Numbered from the stretch's first letter, positions 45,519 through 54,779 are shown. The stretch: 64,000 nt of DNA from Paracoccus seriniphilus (GCF_028553745.1 NZ_CP067129.1:139001-203000), one strand, 5' to 3'. The notes: generated by a model from the sequence alone, not told the origin. A program made the numbers and translations.

Positions 45519-47266
45519 TTGCACAGGCGCTGATATCCGCTTTTGAACAGTTTCTCGACGATCCGGCAGGGGTTCTGCCCGAGGACGCCATCAATCCGGC
45601 ACCGCAGGAATTCGATGAATCAGACCTGGCGGATCCGGCGCTTGGTTATCTGTCCGACGACGCACTGCCCGACCCGGAACGCGGCTGCATCATCGGGATC
45701 ATCGACGATGCCATTCCCTTTGCCCACGAGCGGTTGCGTCTGTGCAATGGTGCCAGCCGTGTTGCCGCGACCTGGATACAGGATGCCCGCTTTCAGCCCG
45801 GCGGCACGGGGGGGGATCTGCCTTCGGGGATAGAACTGCGCGGGGCCGATATCGACGTCTGGCTGGCCCGCGCCCGTGCCGGAGAAATCCCCGGCGAAGA
45901 TGCGATCTATCGTCTGAGCGGCGTTTTGGACATGGCACGCCAGACCACCCCTTCGACCGCCTATGCCGCCGGCCATGGTGCCGCAGTGGCAATGCTGGCC
46001 GCCGGGTTTTCGCCCGATGATCCCGCCGGACGCAATCACCCGGTCATCGCGGTCAATCTGCCGCCCAAGGTGACCGAGGATTCGATGGGCACGCTGTCGC
46101 CGGTATCGATCCTGGCCTCGATCCTGTTCATCATCACCCGCGCCCGCCGCCTGTGCCGCTTTATCGAGCGCCGGCGTGAACTGCCGGCCGGATCGGTCAG
46201 GCTGCCCGTGGTTATCAATCTCAGCTTCGGGCTGACGGCAGGCGCGCGTGACGGCTCCAGTCTGCTGGAACAGTTCATGGATGCCGTCTCGGTGCAGGGA
46301 GCGGGTGATCTGGGGCCGATCCGCTTTGTTCTGCCCACCGGCAACCACCGCCTGGCCCGCCTGCATGGCCGCCTGAAGCCGGGAGAGGATCTGGGCTGGC
46401 GCCTGCCACCCGACGACCGGACCGTGACCGGGCTGGAAGTCTGGGGGCCCGTGCGTGATGGGCTGCCCGAAGACAAGTTGCAGATCACCCTGACGCCTCC
46501 GGGATTGGCGGGAGCCACGACGGCCTTCACCGCGCCATGGCAGTTCAGTCTCATGAAAGACCCGCAGGGGCGCGAGATCGCGCGGGCCTACTACACGCCA
46601 CGCTACCTGGGCGGGGGATCATGGCGCGAGGGCGTCACGATCATCGTCATGCCGACCTGCCCCGAACATCTATCGGAACCCTTTGCACCTGCGGGCGAAT
46701 GGCGCATCGCGATTGCCGCGCATTCCCCCGATGCAGAGTATCAGCTGGGCGTCCAGCGCGACGAGGTGATCCGCGGCTTTCACCGCGAGGCCCGCCAAAG
46801 CTGGCTGTTTGACCCGCAGTACCGGCTTTATGACGAGGCCGGCCGCCTGGTGGAAACCGATGCCCAGAACGGTGGCACTCCCAATGTCCTGCGCCGTGGC
46901 ACGATGAATGCCTATGCCGGGGGTCAGTACAGCCTGCGCGCAGGTGCCGTGGATCAGAAGAAGATGCATCTGGCACCCTATTGCTCGCTCTTGCATGACG
47001 AAGAGGGCGGCGACTGCCTGGCTGTGGTCGATCGCGCCATCACCCAACCCGGAATGCTGACCAGCGGCAGGGGCAGCGGCAGCTTTGGCCTGATGTCGGG
47101 CACATCGATGGCCGCGCCGCAATTCAGCAGATGGCTTGCCCAACAATTGGCGGCAGGCGAATCCGTAGCAGATCGCGACGCAATCCGCAGCCTTGCCGAG
47201 TCGCAATCCGACATGCCCGCACCCACACCGGTTCTGCCTCATTCCCCTGAATTCCCGAATTTCTGA
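45515..47266 (+). CDS. S8 (subtilisin-like) serine peptidase, leaderless, with long insertion
   Basis: The 583-residue protein has an intact subtilase triad: Asp64 (GIIDDAIPFAHERL), His154 (GHGAAVAMLAAG) and Ser531 (GLMSGTSMAAP), plus oxyanion Asn277 (LPTGN). The gap between Asn277 and Ser531 is about 254 residues, against roughly 65 in subtilisin. It holds a beta-rich inserted domain (about 300-500). There is no signal peptide and no I9-type propeptide, so it is predicted cytosolic and must be controlled in some other way. The start overlaps the upstream small gene's stop. Confidence 0.88.
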   Translation: MIAQALISAFEQFLDDPAGVLPEDAINPAPQEFDESDLADPALGYLSDDALPDPERGCIIGIIDDAIPFAHERLRLCNGASRVAATWIQDARFQPGGTGGDLPSGIELRGADIDVWLARARAGEIPGEDAIYRLSGVLDMARQTTPSTAYAAGHGAAVAMLAAGFSPDDPAGRNHPVIAVNLPPKVTEDSMGTLSPVSILASILFIITRARRLCRFIERRRELPAGSVRLPVVINLSFGLTAGARDGSSLLEQFMDAVSVQGAGDLGPIRFVLPTGNHRLARLHGRLKPGEDLGWRLPPDDRTVTGLEVWGPVRDGLPEDKLQITLTPPGLAGATTAFTAPWQFSLMKDPQGREIARAYYTPRYLGGGSWREGVTIIVMPTCPEHLSEPFAPAGEWRIAIAAHSPDAEYQLGVQRDEVIRGFHREARQSWLFDPQYRLYDEAGRLVETDAQNGGTPNVLRRGTMNAYAGGQYSLRAGAVDQKKMHLAPYCSLLHDEEGGDCLAVVDRAITQPGMLTSGRGSGSFGLMSGTSMAAPQFSRWLAQQLAAGESVADRDAIRSLAESQSDMPAPTPVLPHSPEFPNF

Positions 47267-47281
47267 CATAAAATTCGGGAA
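47252..47281. repeat. 11-bp stem-loop spanning the subtilase stop codon
   Basis: TTCCCGAATTT (47252-47262) pairs with AAATTCGGGAA (47271-47281). The loop CTGACATA contains the TGA stop. No T-run follows, so this is a possible mRNA 3'-end structure or a DNA palindrome, not a standard terminator. Confidence 0.7.
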
Positions 47282-47428
47282 ATCTGCACTTCGGATCCAT
47301 GTTCCGGTTTTGTGCAGGCCGGGATTCACGCCATTTTCACGCCCCCGGGTCCAATCTGACCTGAGACAAGCGCCCGCATCGCGATGCTTCATGAATCGCG
47401 ACAAGGCCGCAACAGAGGGTGTTTCGCG

Positions 47429-47860
47429 ATGTGCGCGCAACGACTGAACAATTTTAACAATGTTTTCGCCGCCTTGCAGATCCTGGGCGCCCAAACGGGG
47501 GGTGCTGGAAATGAGCCGTTTTGTCGTGCGCTCAAGATGGTGCAAGAGGCGAGTGCAGGGCGGTCGGATCCGGGAACTCCTCTGCCCGGACCCGACCGCC
47601 CGACCTGGAGCGCATATCACCGGCTGGAACGCGAAAACCAACTGCTGATCGACCATGCCGAGATGATGGCCTGCGCGCTTGGTGCCTGCCCGAACTGCTG
47701 GGGGAGCATCGCCGATTGCGAAGATTGCGGCGGGATCGGAAAACCGGGAACCTTCCTGCCGGACCCGCGTTGCTTTGACCAATTCGTTCTTCCGGTCATA
47801 GCCCGCGTGATGGGTCGCCACATCTCAGAAAGGAACAATCGAATCCCTGCCAGGCAGTAA
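47429..47860 (+). CDS. Small cysteine-rich protein with DnaJ-like zinc-binding motif
   Basis: This 143-residue protein is not recognised as a whole. Cysteines at 87, 90, 97 and 100 (CPNC and CEDCGG, followed by IGKPG) form a CxxC-x6-CxxCxGxGxPG unit like half of a DnaJ zinc finger, with extra Cys82 and Cys115. A preceding helix, HRLERENQLLIDHAEMM, could pair. ATG 47429 is used (GAGGG upstream). It follows the subtilase by 162 bases on the same strand and may belong to that system as a zinc-binding adaptor. Confidence 0.7.
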   Translation: MCAQRLNNFNNVFAALQILGAQTGGAGNEPFCRALKMVQEASAGRSDPGTPLPGPDRPTWSAYHRLERENQLLIDHAEMMACALGACPNCWGSIADCEDCGGIGKPGTFLPDPRCFDQFVLPVIARVMGRHISERNNRIPARQ

Positions 47861-47979
47861 GCAAGGGCAGGGCCACTTCATGGACAGTTTTGTTTAAACA
47901 GTGTCTTTTCCCAGTTCGTCCATGGGTGTCTGGCGGGTAGCTGATACAGCTGCCCGCCAATCATTTTGTCGGTCACCGC

Positions 47980-48618
47980 CTAGAAAAGCGGGTCCAGCCC
48001 GAAGGGATCATTGGACACGGATTGCCGCGTGGTCACGGTGCGTCCGGGACCCGACAGCGTCGCGATCTGGGTGGCCAACTGGCTGATCGCCCGGGACAGG
48101 GCCGCTGCGATATCTCCGGGTTGATTGCTGCTCAACGGCACGGAAATATCAAAGCTGCGGGCATGATTGGTGCCGCCGTTGCCCTCGTCGGAAACGAAAT
48201 AGCGTCCGCTCAGGCGATAGATCCCGTTCGCCTGCGCAAGCGCGCGGGTCACCCTTACCTCGATCTCGCGCCTGGGCGGCTCGGCCAAGGGCCAGGGCTC
48301 ATTCACCACCAATGCGCCGGAGATATCCGAAATCTCCTGCGCAAGGCTTTGCGAGAAGGCACGCTGCGGATTGTCCGCCCACAGGCTGTCGGGGTTGGAA
48401 CGCACCGCACCATCAGCCGTCTGCCACATCACCTCCTGATCTGCGGCATATTCCGGCAGCGACACGTCCTTCAGCTCGGCCGTGCCCAACCGGTCGGGCA
48501 CCCGAGTGCTGCTGGCCGGCGGATCAACCAGAAAACGTCCGGTCTTTTCGGGATCCGAACAGGCGCTCAGCACCATTGCCCCCAGCAATGTCGTGGCAAA
48601 TATGCGGGTCGTCATCAT
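47980..48618 (-). CDS. pqiC: PqiC-like ABC transport auxiliary lipoprotein
   Basis: The 212-residue protein has a lipoprotein signal (ATTLLGAMVLSAC, lipobox LSAC) and the ABC_trans_aux domain with YRLSGRYFV-type strands and a C-terminal helix region. In the Pqi system PqiC is an outer-membrane lipoprotein that anchors the PqiB tunnel for lipid transport between membranes. It lies one base after pqiB. Confidence 0.88.
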   Translation of the reverse strand: MMTTRIFATTLLGAMVLSACSDPEKTGRFLVDPPASSTRVPDRLGTAELKDVSLPEYAADQEVMWQTADGAVRSNPDSLWADNPQRAFSQSLAQEISDISGALVVNEPWPLAEPPRREIEVRVTRALAQANGIYRLSGRYFVSDEGNGGTNHARSFDISVPLSSNQPGDIAAALSRAISQLATQIATLSGPGRTVTTRQSVSNDPFGLDPLF

Positions 48619-48619
48619 G

Positions 48620-50968
48620 TTATCGTCCCAAAATGAAGGCGCGCGGATTGCGTTCGATCATCCGGGCCAGGGATCCGAAGGATTCGGTCGCCCGGCGCAA
48701 TTCCCGCAGCATGTTGATGGTTTCGGTATTGAAGGCCGAGCGATCACCATAGGCCGCCATCACCGCATCGGCACGCGCAGCCGTGGCCTGCAGACGCCTG
48801 ATCAGTGCAGGCAATTCCTCGACCGATTTCGCGACCTCATCCGCTGCAACGCTGGCCGATTCCAGCGCATTGTTCAGGCTGCCCGCGGCATTGCCATCAC
48901 GCAGGTCGTTCAAAAGCCCCGAGGCCGCCTCCAGCGTATCCGACAGGTTGCGCGGCAGACGTTCCGCATCTTCACTGCCCAGCATGGCCCGCAGATCGGC
49001 CAGAATGCCCTCGGCCTGGGTGCTGATGGCAGCGAAATTCACCTCATCGACACTGGCAGCTGCGGCATCGATCTGATTGACCATCTCGGGCACATCGACG
49101 GCTGCGGCCTGAACGGATTCAAAGGCCGAGGTGGCCTCGGTGATCATCTTGCCCAGATTGCCGCCCGCGCCGGATTCGCGGATCTCACCGGCGACAGCAC
49201 CGATATCGGTGACCGCAACCTCCAGTTTCTCGATCAGCTCAGAGATCTGACCGGGCAAATTCGCCGCAGCCTGTGTGCCGATGACATCACGCAATTCCTG
49301 CAGGGTTGCGTCCAGTTCGGCCCCGATCGAGGTAAAATCAATGGTTTCGACCGAACCCGCCGTGACCTGCATCGAGTCGATCAACGCGGGCAGGCGATCG
49401 GCCGCATCATTCAGCTTGGCCGCCAGTTCGCTGGCCGAGGTCATGGCCTCGCCCGCACGGGTCGCAGCATCACTGTCACGGAACTCTCCGACCATACTGC
49501 GCAAATCGCTTGCCGCACCCTGGGCTTCCTCGATTGTTTTTCTCAGGCTGCCCGGGATGGCGCGCGTGTCTTCCGAACGCGCCAGTTCGGTGACGCTGTC
49601 CAGCATTTCGCGGGCCGAATCCATCACCTCTGCAATCGGCAGATCGCCGACCTTGGCCAGAACCCCCTGCGCGGTCTGCGTGAAATCGCTGATCTCGGAT
49701 GGAGCTGTCGGGATCGCCGGGAATGGCCGGGCCTCCATGTCGATCACTGCGGCGGCCTCATCGGTTTCGACCAGTTCAACGATCAGTTCCGTGCCGAACA
49801 GGCCCGAACTTGCGACGCGGGCGCGCAGCCCATCGGCCACGGCGCGCGACAGGAATTCCATCGCATCCTCAGAGGTGGTTTCAGGGTCCAGCCCCAGCCG
49901 CACGGGCGAAATGGCAAGTGTCACCTGTTCACGCAGCCGTGCGACGCCACCCCCATCTTCGACCGGCTGAACCGACAGATCCGCGACCTTTCCGATGTTG
50001 ACGCCCTGCAGCCGAACATCGGCCCCCTTGGCCAGACCGCCAAGGGATTCGTCTATCATCATGGTCAGCTTCAACTGATCCGTCTCATCGGCAATAAAGA
50101 CATTCCGGCGGGCCGTTTCCTCGTCAGGCTGGACCGGAAAGGCCTCGACCGTATCGACGGGCTTGCCGCCAGTGACGGGCGTATCAAAGGACACCCCGCC
50201 CTGCAGCAGGCTGGTCAGGGAGTTGACGTTCAGTGCAATGCCTTCGGCACCCAGAGACACGGAGAACCCCGAGACATCCCAGAAGACCGTCGCACTGGTC
50301 AGACGCTGATCATGGGGTGCCTGAATGAAGCCGTCGACCAGAACGGAATTACCGTCCTCGGCCAGGCGCAGGTTCTCCATCCGTCCTACCTGAACGCCGC
50401 GATAGTAGATCGGCGCCCCTTCGGACAGCCCTTCGCCGCTTTCATAGGACAGCTTGACCCAAGTGCCCTTGGCATCCTCGCGCACAAGCGGAGCGCGGTC
50501 GACACCCACGAATTCGCGCCGGGGTTCAGATATCTCGGCGTCCCAGTAACCTTCGATGAACGAGCCGGTCAGAACCGTGTCCAGACGGCTGACACCCTGC
50601 GCCGTGACCTGTGGCCGCACGATCCAGAAGGTGGCATCGGCGTCGATATAGGGGGCAATATCCTTGTCCACGCGGATCTGCACCGCCACATGGGACAGGT
50701 CATCGGTGAATTTCACGCCTTCGACCTGTCCCACGGTGATCTCGCGAAAGCGCAGCGCGGTGGAACCGGGCACGATACCGGTGGCATCGGCGAATTCGAC
50801 CTCGATAAGGGCACCGCGTTCGGCATAGGCATTCCATGCCACGGCCAGCGTCACGATCAGGGCAATGATCGGTACCAGCCAGATCACATTGACCCCTGCC
50901 TGAGCAGCACGGACAGCAGTCTTGCGCACGGGGCTTGCCGGTTTCAGCGGCGGCGGCGTGTCGGTCAT
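48620..50968 (-). CDS. pqiB: PqiB-type MCE protein (intermembrane lipid transport)
   Basis: The 782-residue protein has one N-terminal transmembrane helix (NVIWLVPIIALIVTLAVAW) and then consecutive MCE domains, seen as GIVPGSTALRFREITVGQVEGV, EGLSEGAPIYYRGVQVGRMENL and KGADVRLQGVNIGKVADL. A long C-terminal helical region rich in A/E/D (about residues 400-760) would form the PqiB needle. It forms a hexameric tunnel across the periplasm. ATG 50968 is preferred over a GTG at 51004 that would overlap pqiA. Confidence 0.92.
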   Translation of the reverse strand: MTDTPPPLKPASPVRKTAVRAAQAGVNVIWLVPIIALIVTLAVAWNAYAERGALIEVEFADATGIVPGSTALRFREITVGQVEGVKFTDDLSHVAVQIRVDKDIAPYIDADATFWIVRPQVTAQGVSRLDTVLTGSFIEGYWDAEISEPRREFVGVDRAPLVREDAKGTWVKLSYESGEGLSEGAPIYYRGVQVGRMENLRLAEDGNSVLVDGFIQAPHDQRLTSATVFWDVSGFSVSLGAEGIALNVNSLTSLLQGGVSFDTPVTGGKPVDTVEAFPVQPDEETARRNVFIADETDQLKLTMMIDESLGGLAKGADVRLQGVNIGKVADLSVQPVEDGGGVARLREQVTLAISPVRLGLDPETTSEDAMEFLSRAVADGLRARVASSGLFGTELIVELVETDEAAAVIDMEARPFPAIPTAPSEISDFTQTAQGVLAKVGDLPIAEVMDSAREMLDSVTELARSEDTRAIPGSLRKTIEEAQGAASDLRSMVGEFRDSDAATRAGEAMTSASELAAKLNDAADRLPALIDSMQVTAGSVETIDFTSIGAELDATLQELRDVIGTQAAANLPGQISELIEKLEVAVTDIGAVAGEIRESGAGGNLGKMITEATSAFESVQAAAVDVPEMVNQIDAAAASVDEVNFAAISTQAEGILADLRAMLGSEDAERLPRNLSDTLEAASGLLNDLRDGNAAGSLNNALESASVAADEVAKSVEELPALIRRLQATAARADAVMAAYGDRSAFNTETINMLRELRRATESFGSLARMIERNPRAFILGR

Positions 50969-50993
50969 TCCTGTAATTTTTCCCTGCCCGTCG

Positions 50994-51647
50994 TTACTTG
51001 CCACGGCGGCGAAGCGGTAACCCGCGCCATATCAGCCGCGCATCAAAGCTTTGCGCGGAAAGCATCGTAAAGGCAACTGACAAGGCAAAACAGGCCGCCG
51101 CCGGTCCGGGATGAATCGACGCCACGAACCCCAGTTGAACCAGCGCAGACAGGATCGCAACGACGAACACGTCGATCATCGACCACCTGCCGACGAATTC
51201 GACAACCTCGAACACTTTCAGCCGCGAATGTGCCTGCTCTGCGGTCGCGGGACGCCCCGCCACCATCGCCAGCCAGGCGATCGACAGGAATTTCGCGATC
51301 GGCACCACGATCGAGGCCACGAAGACGATCGCTGCGATGTCATAGCTGCCGTGATGAATCAGCTCCAGCACGCCTTCGACAATCGTCGCCTCGGAGTTCC
51401 CGGCCAGACCGGCAAAGGTCTGCGTGCTCATCATCGGGTAGAGATTGGCCGGAACATACATGATCAGCCCGGCCAGCCACCACGCCCAGACCGCCTGCAG
51501 CCCCCTGCGGTCGGGTGGATGCAGCCGCGCGCCACAGCGCTTGCAGCGGCGCTGATCCTCGGGCCAGACCCGGCCACAACTGTGGCAGCCCAGCAAACCG
51601 GCGCGATGAGCCGTCAGGATCGGGCGGGCATGGGGATCATCACTCAT
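50994..51647 (-). CDS. PqiA-like integral membrane protein, second copy
   Basis: The 217-residue protein has an N-terminal zinc-ribbon-like CHSCGRVWPEDQRRCKRCG and four transmembrane helices, with MYVPANLYPMMSTQTF and STQTF-type conserved PqiA residues. It is one half-module of PqiA, which in E. coli is a single longer protein with two halves. The start overlaps the stop of the first pqiA-like gene (ATGA). Confidence 0.9.
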   Translation of the reverse strand: MSDDPHARPILTAHRAGLLGCHSCGRVWPEDQRRCKRCGARLHPPDRRGLQAVWAWWLAGLIMYVPANLYPMMSTQTFAGLAGNSEATIVEGVLELIHHGSYDIAAIVFVASIVVPIAKFLSIAWLAMVAGRPATAEQAHSRLKVFEVVEFVGRWSMIDVFVVAILSALVQLGFVASIHPGPAAACFALSVAFTMLSAQSFDARLIWRGLPLRRRGK

Positions 51648-52345
51648 GGTTTGGGGGTCTCGACCATCTCGCGCCCGTCGGTATGCAGGCCGGCATCCTC
51701 GATGGCATCCCAGATCGTGGTCTGGCACATGAAACCACGCGAGGCCAGATTGACCAATATCAACCCGCAAAAGGCCCAGAAGGCCGGCCCCAGATGTACC
51801 GTGGCCAGACCGGCCACCTTCACCAGTGCCACGGCGGTGCCGATAATGAAAATCTCGGCCATGGACCAGGGGCGCATGATTTCGGACCAGCGAAAAGCCG
51901 TGGCTGCATGCCGGTTGGGCGGGCAGCCCTTGGCCAGCGGGACCAGCGTATAGACCAGCAGGAAGGCGCGCAGCACCGGCAGCCCCACGATCATGACCAT
52001 CAGCGCCGCCACCAGCGGCAAGAGAATGCCATCGGCAAAGGCCAGCGCCACCCCGAACAGCGAGGTCGCATTTCCAAAGCCCATTCGGCTGATTTCAAGA
52101 AAGGGAAAGAACACCGCGCCGATCAACAACACCATCGAGGTGAAGGCAAGCGCGATCAACTGGCTGAAGGCACCGCCACGCGGCTTGGCCAGAACCGTAC
52201 CGCAGCGGATACAGCGAGCGGTTTCGCCACTTTGCAGTTCTTCCTCGACATGCAGCGCATCGCAGCGCGGGCAGGCAAGCAGGCCGGCACCGGTTTCCAG
52301 GTCATAACTGTGCTGCGGCTGCGTCATGCAGCCAAGATAATCCAT
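51644..52345 (-). CDS. PqiA-like integral membrane protein, first copy
   Basis: The 233-residue protein has an N-terminal zinc ribbon (CPRCDALH...CIRCG) and four hydrophobic helices (for example QLIALAFTSMVLLIGAVFFPF). With the next gene it makes up a split PqiA. Two starts are possible (52345 and 52327); neither has a strong ribosome-binding site, which suggests coupled translation from the histidine kinase gene 24 bases upstream. Confidence 0.9.
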   Translation of the reverse strand: MDYLGCMTQPQHSYDLETGAGLLACPRCDALHVEEELQSGETARCIRCGTVLAKPRGGAFSQLIALAFTSMVLLIGAVFFPFLEISRMGFGNATSLFGVALAFADGILLPLVAALMVMIVGLPVLRAFLLVYTLVPLAKGCPPNRHAATAFRWSEIMRPWSMAEIFIIGTAVALVKVAGLATVHLGPAFWAFCGLILVNLASRGFMCQTTIWDAIEDAGLHTDGREMVETPKP

Positions 52346-52369
52346 GTCAGCGCCATCACAAGATGCATT

Positions 52370-54163
52370 TCAATGTATCGCACCGTCACGCGCGGCCGAG
52401 GTCAGCACCACGTTCCGGGTATCCTGCGGTGCGACGACCAGTGGTGACTCGATGCGGAAATGCAGCCGCAACATGAAGCTGTTCTTTTCGGCGCGCGTTT
52501 CCGCGCTGCCTTCAAGCTGGGTCGAAAAGGCTTCGATCAGCTGGCTCCCCAACCCCGTGCTTTCGTTTTCGCCCCTTTGAACACCGATGGAGTTCTCGAT
52601 CTCCAGCAATCCCTGACCGTCACCTTCCGCCTGCAGCGTCACCCGCACCCAGGGGCCATCCGCACCCGGCGGCGCGCCCGCATATTTGAGCGCATTGGTA
52701 AAGGCTTCGGTCGCCAGCAAGGACAGCGGCACGGCCTGATCGGGCAACAGGGTCAGCGGCTGAAGCGAGGTTTCCACCCTGAGGTTGCTGCCAGGACCGA
52801 CCGAGGCATTGACCATCTGATTGATGATGTCTCCGATCAGGCGATCCGCCTCGACCGCATCAAGATGTTCGGCCTGGTAAAGGTTGCGATAGATGGTCGC
52901 CAGCGCCGCAACACGGTCCTGGACAGAACGCAGCACGCGCTTGGCGTCATCATCCTCGATCATCCGGCTTTGCATGTTGATGATCGAGGCAATCAGCTGA
53001 AGATTGTTCTTCACCCGATGATGGACCTCTTTCAGCAGCACGGTCTTTTCGGTGACCGCATCTTCCATTGCCTCTTCGTCGCGGATCAGGATGCGGGCCA
53101 TATTGTGAAAGGTCTGGCTGACATCGCGAATCTCGGTAGGCGCATCGCCCAGCACCGGCGGCGGCGCATCGCGATTGCCAAGGGCGAAGCGGCGCATCTG
53201 ACCGCGTAAAACCGATATGTGGCGTAATACCAGCCTGAATACCGCAAAATATGCCACCCCCAACGAAACCAGCCAAAGAACCACCGGAAATATCAACGCG
53301 CCGAAACGCGACAGCTGGAACAGGCCGATTCCGGCGACCTTGGGACTCCAACTGCCGATCGCATAGACCAGCCCCGGCACCACGGGCACGACGGTAAAGA
53401 CCCGCATTTCCCCACCAACGGACTGTGCGCGAAAGGTCGTGTCATTTCGCGACAACATGCTTAACAGGGGCGTGTCGGCAGGCAGGATGTCATCGGCAAA
53501 TCCTTCGACCGCGCTGTCCGAGGTCAGGATTTCGCCACGGTTGTTGAAGGTGACGATCCGCGCGCCCTCGGTGCCGAAATTGATGGCATGGGTCGAACGC
53601 AGCAATTCCTGCGTCAGCGACAGGGCGATATAGCCCAGCATTTCACTGTCGCGATACAGGGGATGCAGCACCACCACGACCGAGCGGCCGCTGAGCGCGC
53701 CCTGGTTGACCGATTTGATCATGGTCCCCGGCTCGGTCAGGAATTGCTGATAGATCGGGTTGCCATGCATATCCATCGTCTCGCCCGGGGCAAGACTGGA
53801 CGAGCAATAGCTGACACCGTCCAGAGGCACGAAGATCGCGTTCAGATAGGTGGCGCTGCGCTGGATGAAATTGCGCATCAGGTCCGAGCAATCATCCGCG
53901 CGATCCATGGTTTCCAGCACCGCCGGCCCCAGCGCATCGGCCGAACCCATGGCGCTGATCAGCAAGGCCCTTTCACCGGCAGCCGCCGATGCCGTGCGCC
54001 CCAGCAGGGCGATTTCGGCGCTTTGCTGGGCGTCGCGCGACAGGTGAAGGTTCTGGACCAGTGACATCAGCCCGATCGGCAGGATCGCCATTGACAGCAG
54101 GGCAATCAGGCGAAATCCAAGCCGTCGGGTGAAATCCAGCCTGTCGCGATAGCGTCTGAGCAT
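52370..54163 (-). CDS. HisKA_2-type sensor histidine kinase of the general stress response (PhyK-like)
   Basis: The 597-residue kinase has two transmembrane helices (about 17-36 and 285-308) around a large periplasmic Cache-like sensor (about 40-280). A HAMP-like segment follows, then the HisKA_2 box LLKEVHHRVKNNLQLIASI around His381 and the C-terminal ATPase with LATEAFTNALKYA and GLGSQLIEAF. HisKA_2/HWE kinases phosphorylate or regulate PhyR. It starts 12 bases after ecfG, so it is part of the nepR-ecfG operon. Confidence 0.92.
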   Translation of the reverse strand: MLRRYRDRLDFTRRLGFRLIALLSMAILPIGLMSLVQNLHLSRDAQQSAEIALLGRTASAAAGERALLISAMGSADALGPAVLETMDRADDCSDLMRNFIQRSATYLNAIFVPLDGVSYCSSSLAPGETMDMHGNPIYQQFLTEPGTMIKSVNQGALSGRSVVVVLHPLYRDSEMLGYIALSLTQELLRSTHAINFGTEGARIVTFNNRGEILTSDSAVEGFADDILPADTPLLSMLSRNDTTFRAQSVGGEMRVFTVVPVVPGLVYAIGSWSPKVAGIGLFQLSRFGALIFPVVLWLVSLGVAYFAVFRLVLRHISVLRGQMRRFALGNRDAPPPVLGDAPTEIRDVSQTFHNMARILIRDEEAMEDAVTEKTVLLKEVHHRVKNNLQLIASIINMQSRMIEDDDAKRVLRSVQDRVAALATIYRNLYQAEHLDAVEADRLIGDIINQMVNASVGPGSNLRVETSLQPLTLLPDQAVPLSLLATEAFTNALKYAGAPPGADGPWVRVTLQAEGDGQGLLEIENSIGVQRGENESTGLGSQLIEAFSTQLEGSAETRAEKNSFMLRLHFRIESPLVVAPQDTRNVVLTSAARDGAIH

Positions 54164-54175
54164 CGTCGCGACCGC

Positions 54176-54742
54176 CTATCGAGAGCCGGTGTAATTGTTG
54201 GCAATGACGGCCCGCGTGGCCTGATCGGTCATGTCCATGTCTTCGGATTCGTCCAGCCCCAGAAGCTCGGCCAGTTTCTTGCGACCGCGATTTGCCCGTG
54301 ACTTCACCGTGCCGACGGCGACCTTGGTCATGGCGGCGGCTTCCTCGTAGGAAAAACCCGATGCACCGACAAGGATCAGCGCCTCGCGCTGTTCGACGGG
54401 CAGATGCTGGAAAGCGGCACGAAAGTCACGCATGGCCAGCTTGCCATCGTGATCGGGCTTGGTGGCCTGACGTCCGGCATGGATGCCGTCGGTATCGCTG
54501 ACCTCGCGCCGGGTCTTGCGGCGCGACGAATAGAATGTGTTGCGCAGGATGGTGAACAACCACGCCCGCAGATTGGTGCCCGGCTGGAACTTGTCCATGT
54601 TCGTCCATGCCTTGACGATGGTGTCCTGCACCAGATCATCGGCAGATGCGCCTTCGCGCGTCAGCGACAATGCGAATGCTCTCAGGGCAGGAAGGTGATC
54701 GACCAATTGATCGCGGGGATCCGTCGTCCCAGAATTCGTCAT
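54176..54742 (-). CDS. ecfG: General stress response sigma factor EcfG
   Basis: This 188-residue ECF sigma factor has region 2 (LRAFALSLTREGASADDLVQDTIVKAWTN and LRAWLFTILRNTFYS, given here in pieces) and region 4 (LPVEQREALILVGASGFSYEEAA with AVGTVKSRANRGRKKL). Linkage to nepR and phyR identifies it as EcfG. NepR holds it inactive until phosphorylated PhyR takes NepR away. It lies 37 bases after nepR. Confidence 0.95.
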   Translation of the reverse strand: MTNSGTTDPRDQLVDHLPALRAFALSLTREGASADDLVQDTIVKAWTNMDKFQPGTNLRAWLFTILRNTFYSSRRKTRREVSDTDGIHAGRQATKPDHDGKLAMRDFRAAFQHLPVEQREALILVGASGFSYEEAAAMTKVAVGTVKSRANRGRKKLAELLGLDESEDMDMTDQATRAVIANNYTGSR

Positions 54743-54779
54743 ACTTTCACCGTAGCACCTTCGCGCTTACTTGCTTGTG

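Noticed and set aside
42462..47860. Recent horizontal transfer or prophage origin of the haloperoxidase-subtilase cassette
   Set aside because: No integrase, transposase, tRNA or flanking repeats, and base composition by eye is the same as in neighbours, so transfer cannot be claimed.
48482..51070. 862-codon plus-strand frame opposite pqiB and pqiC
   Set aside because: Antisense to an intact MCE protein; composition is that of a shadow frame.
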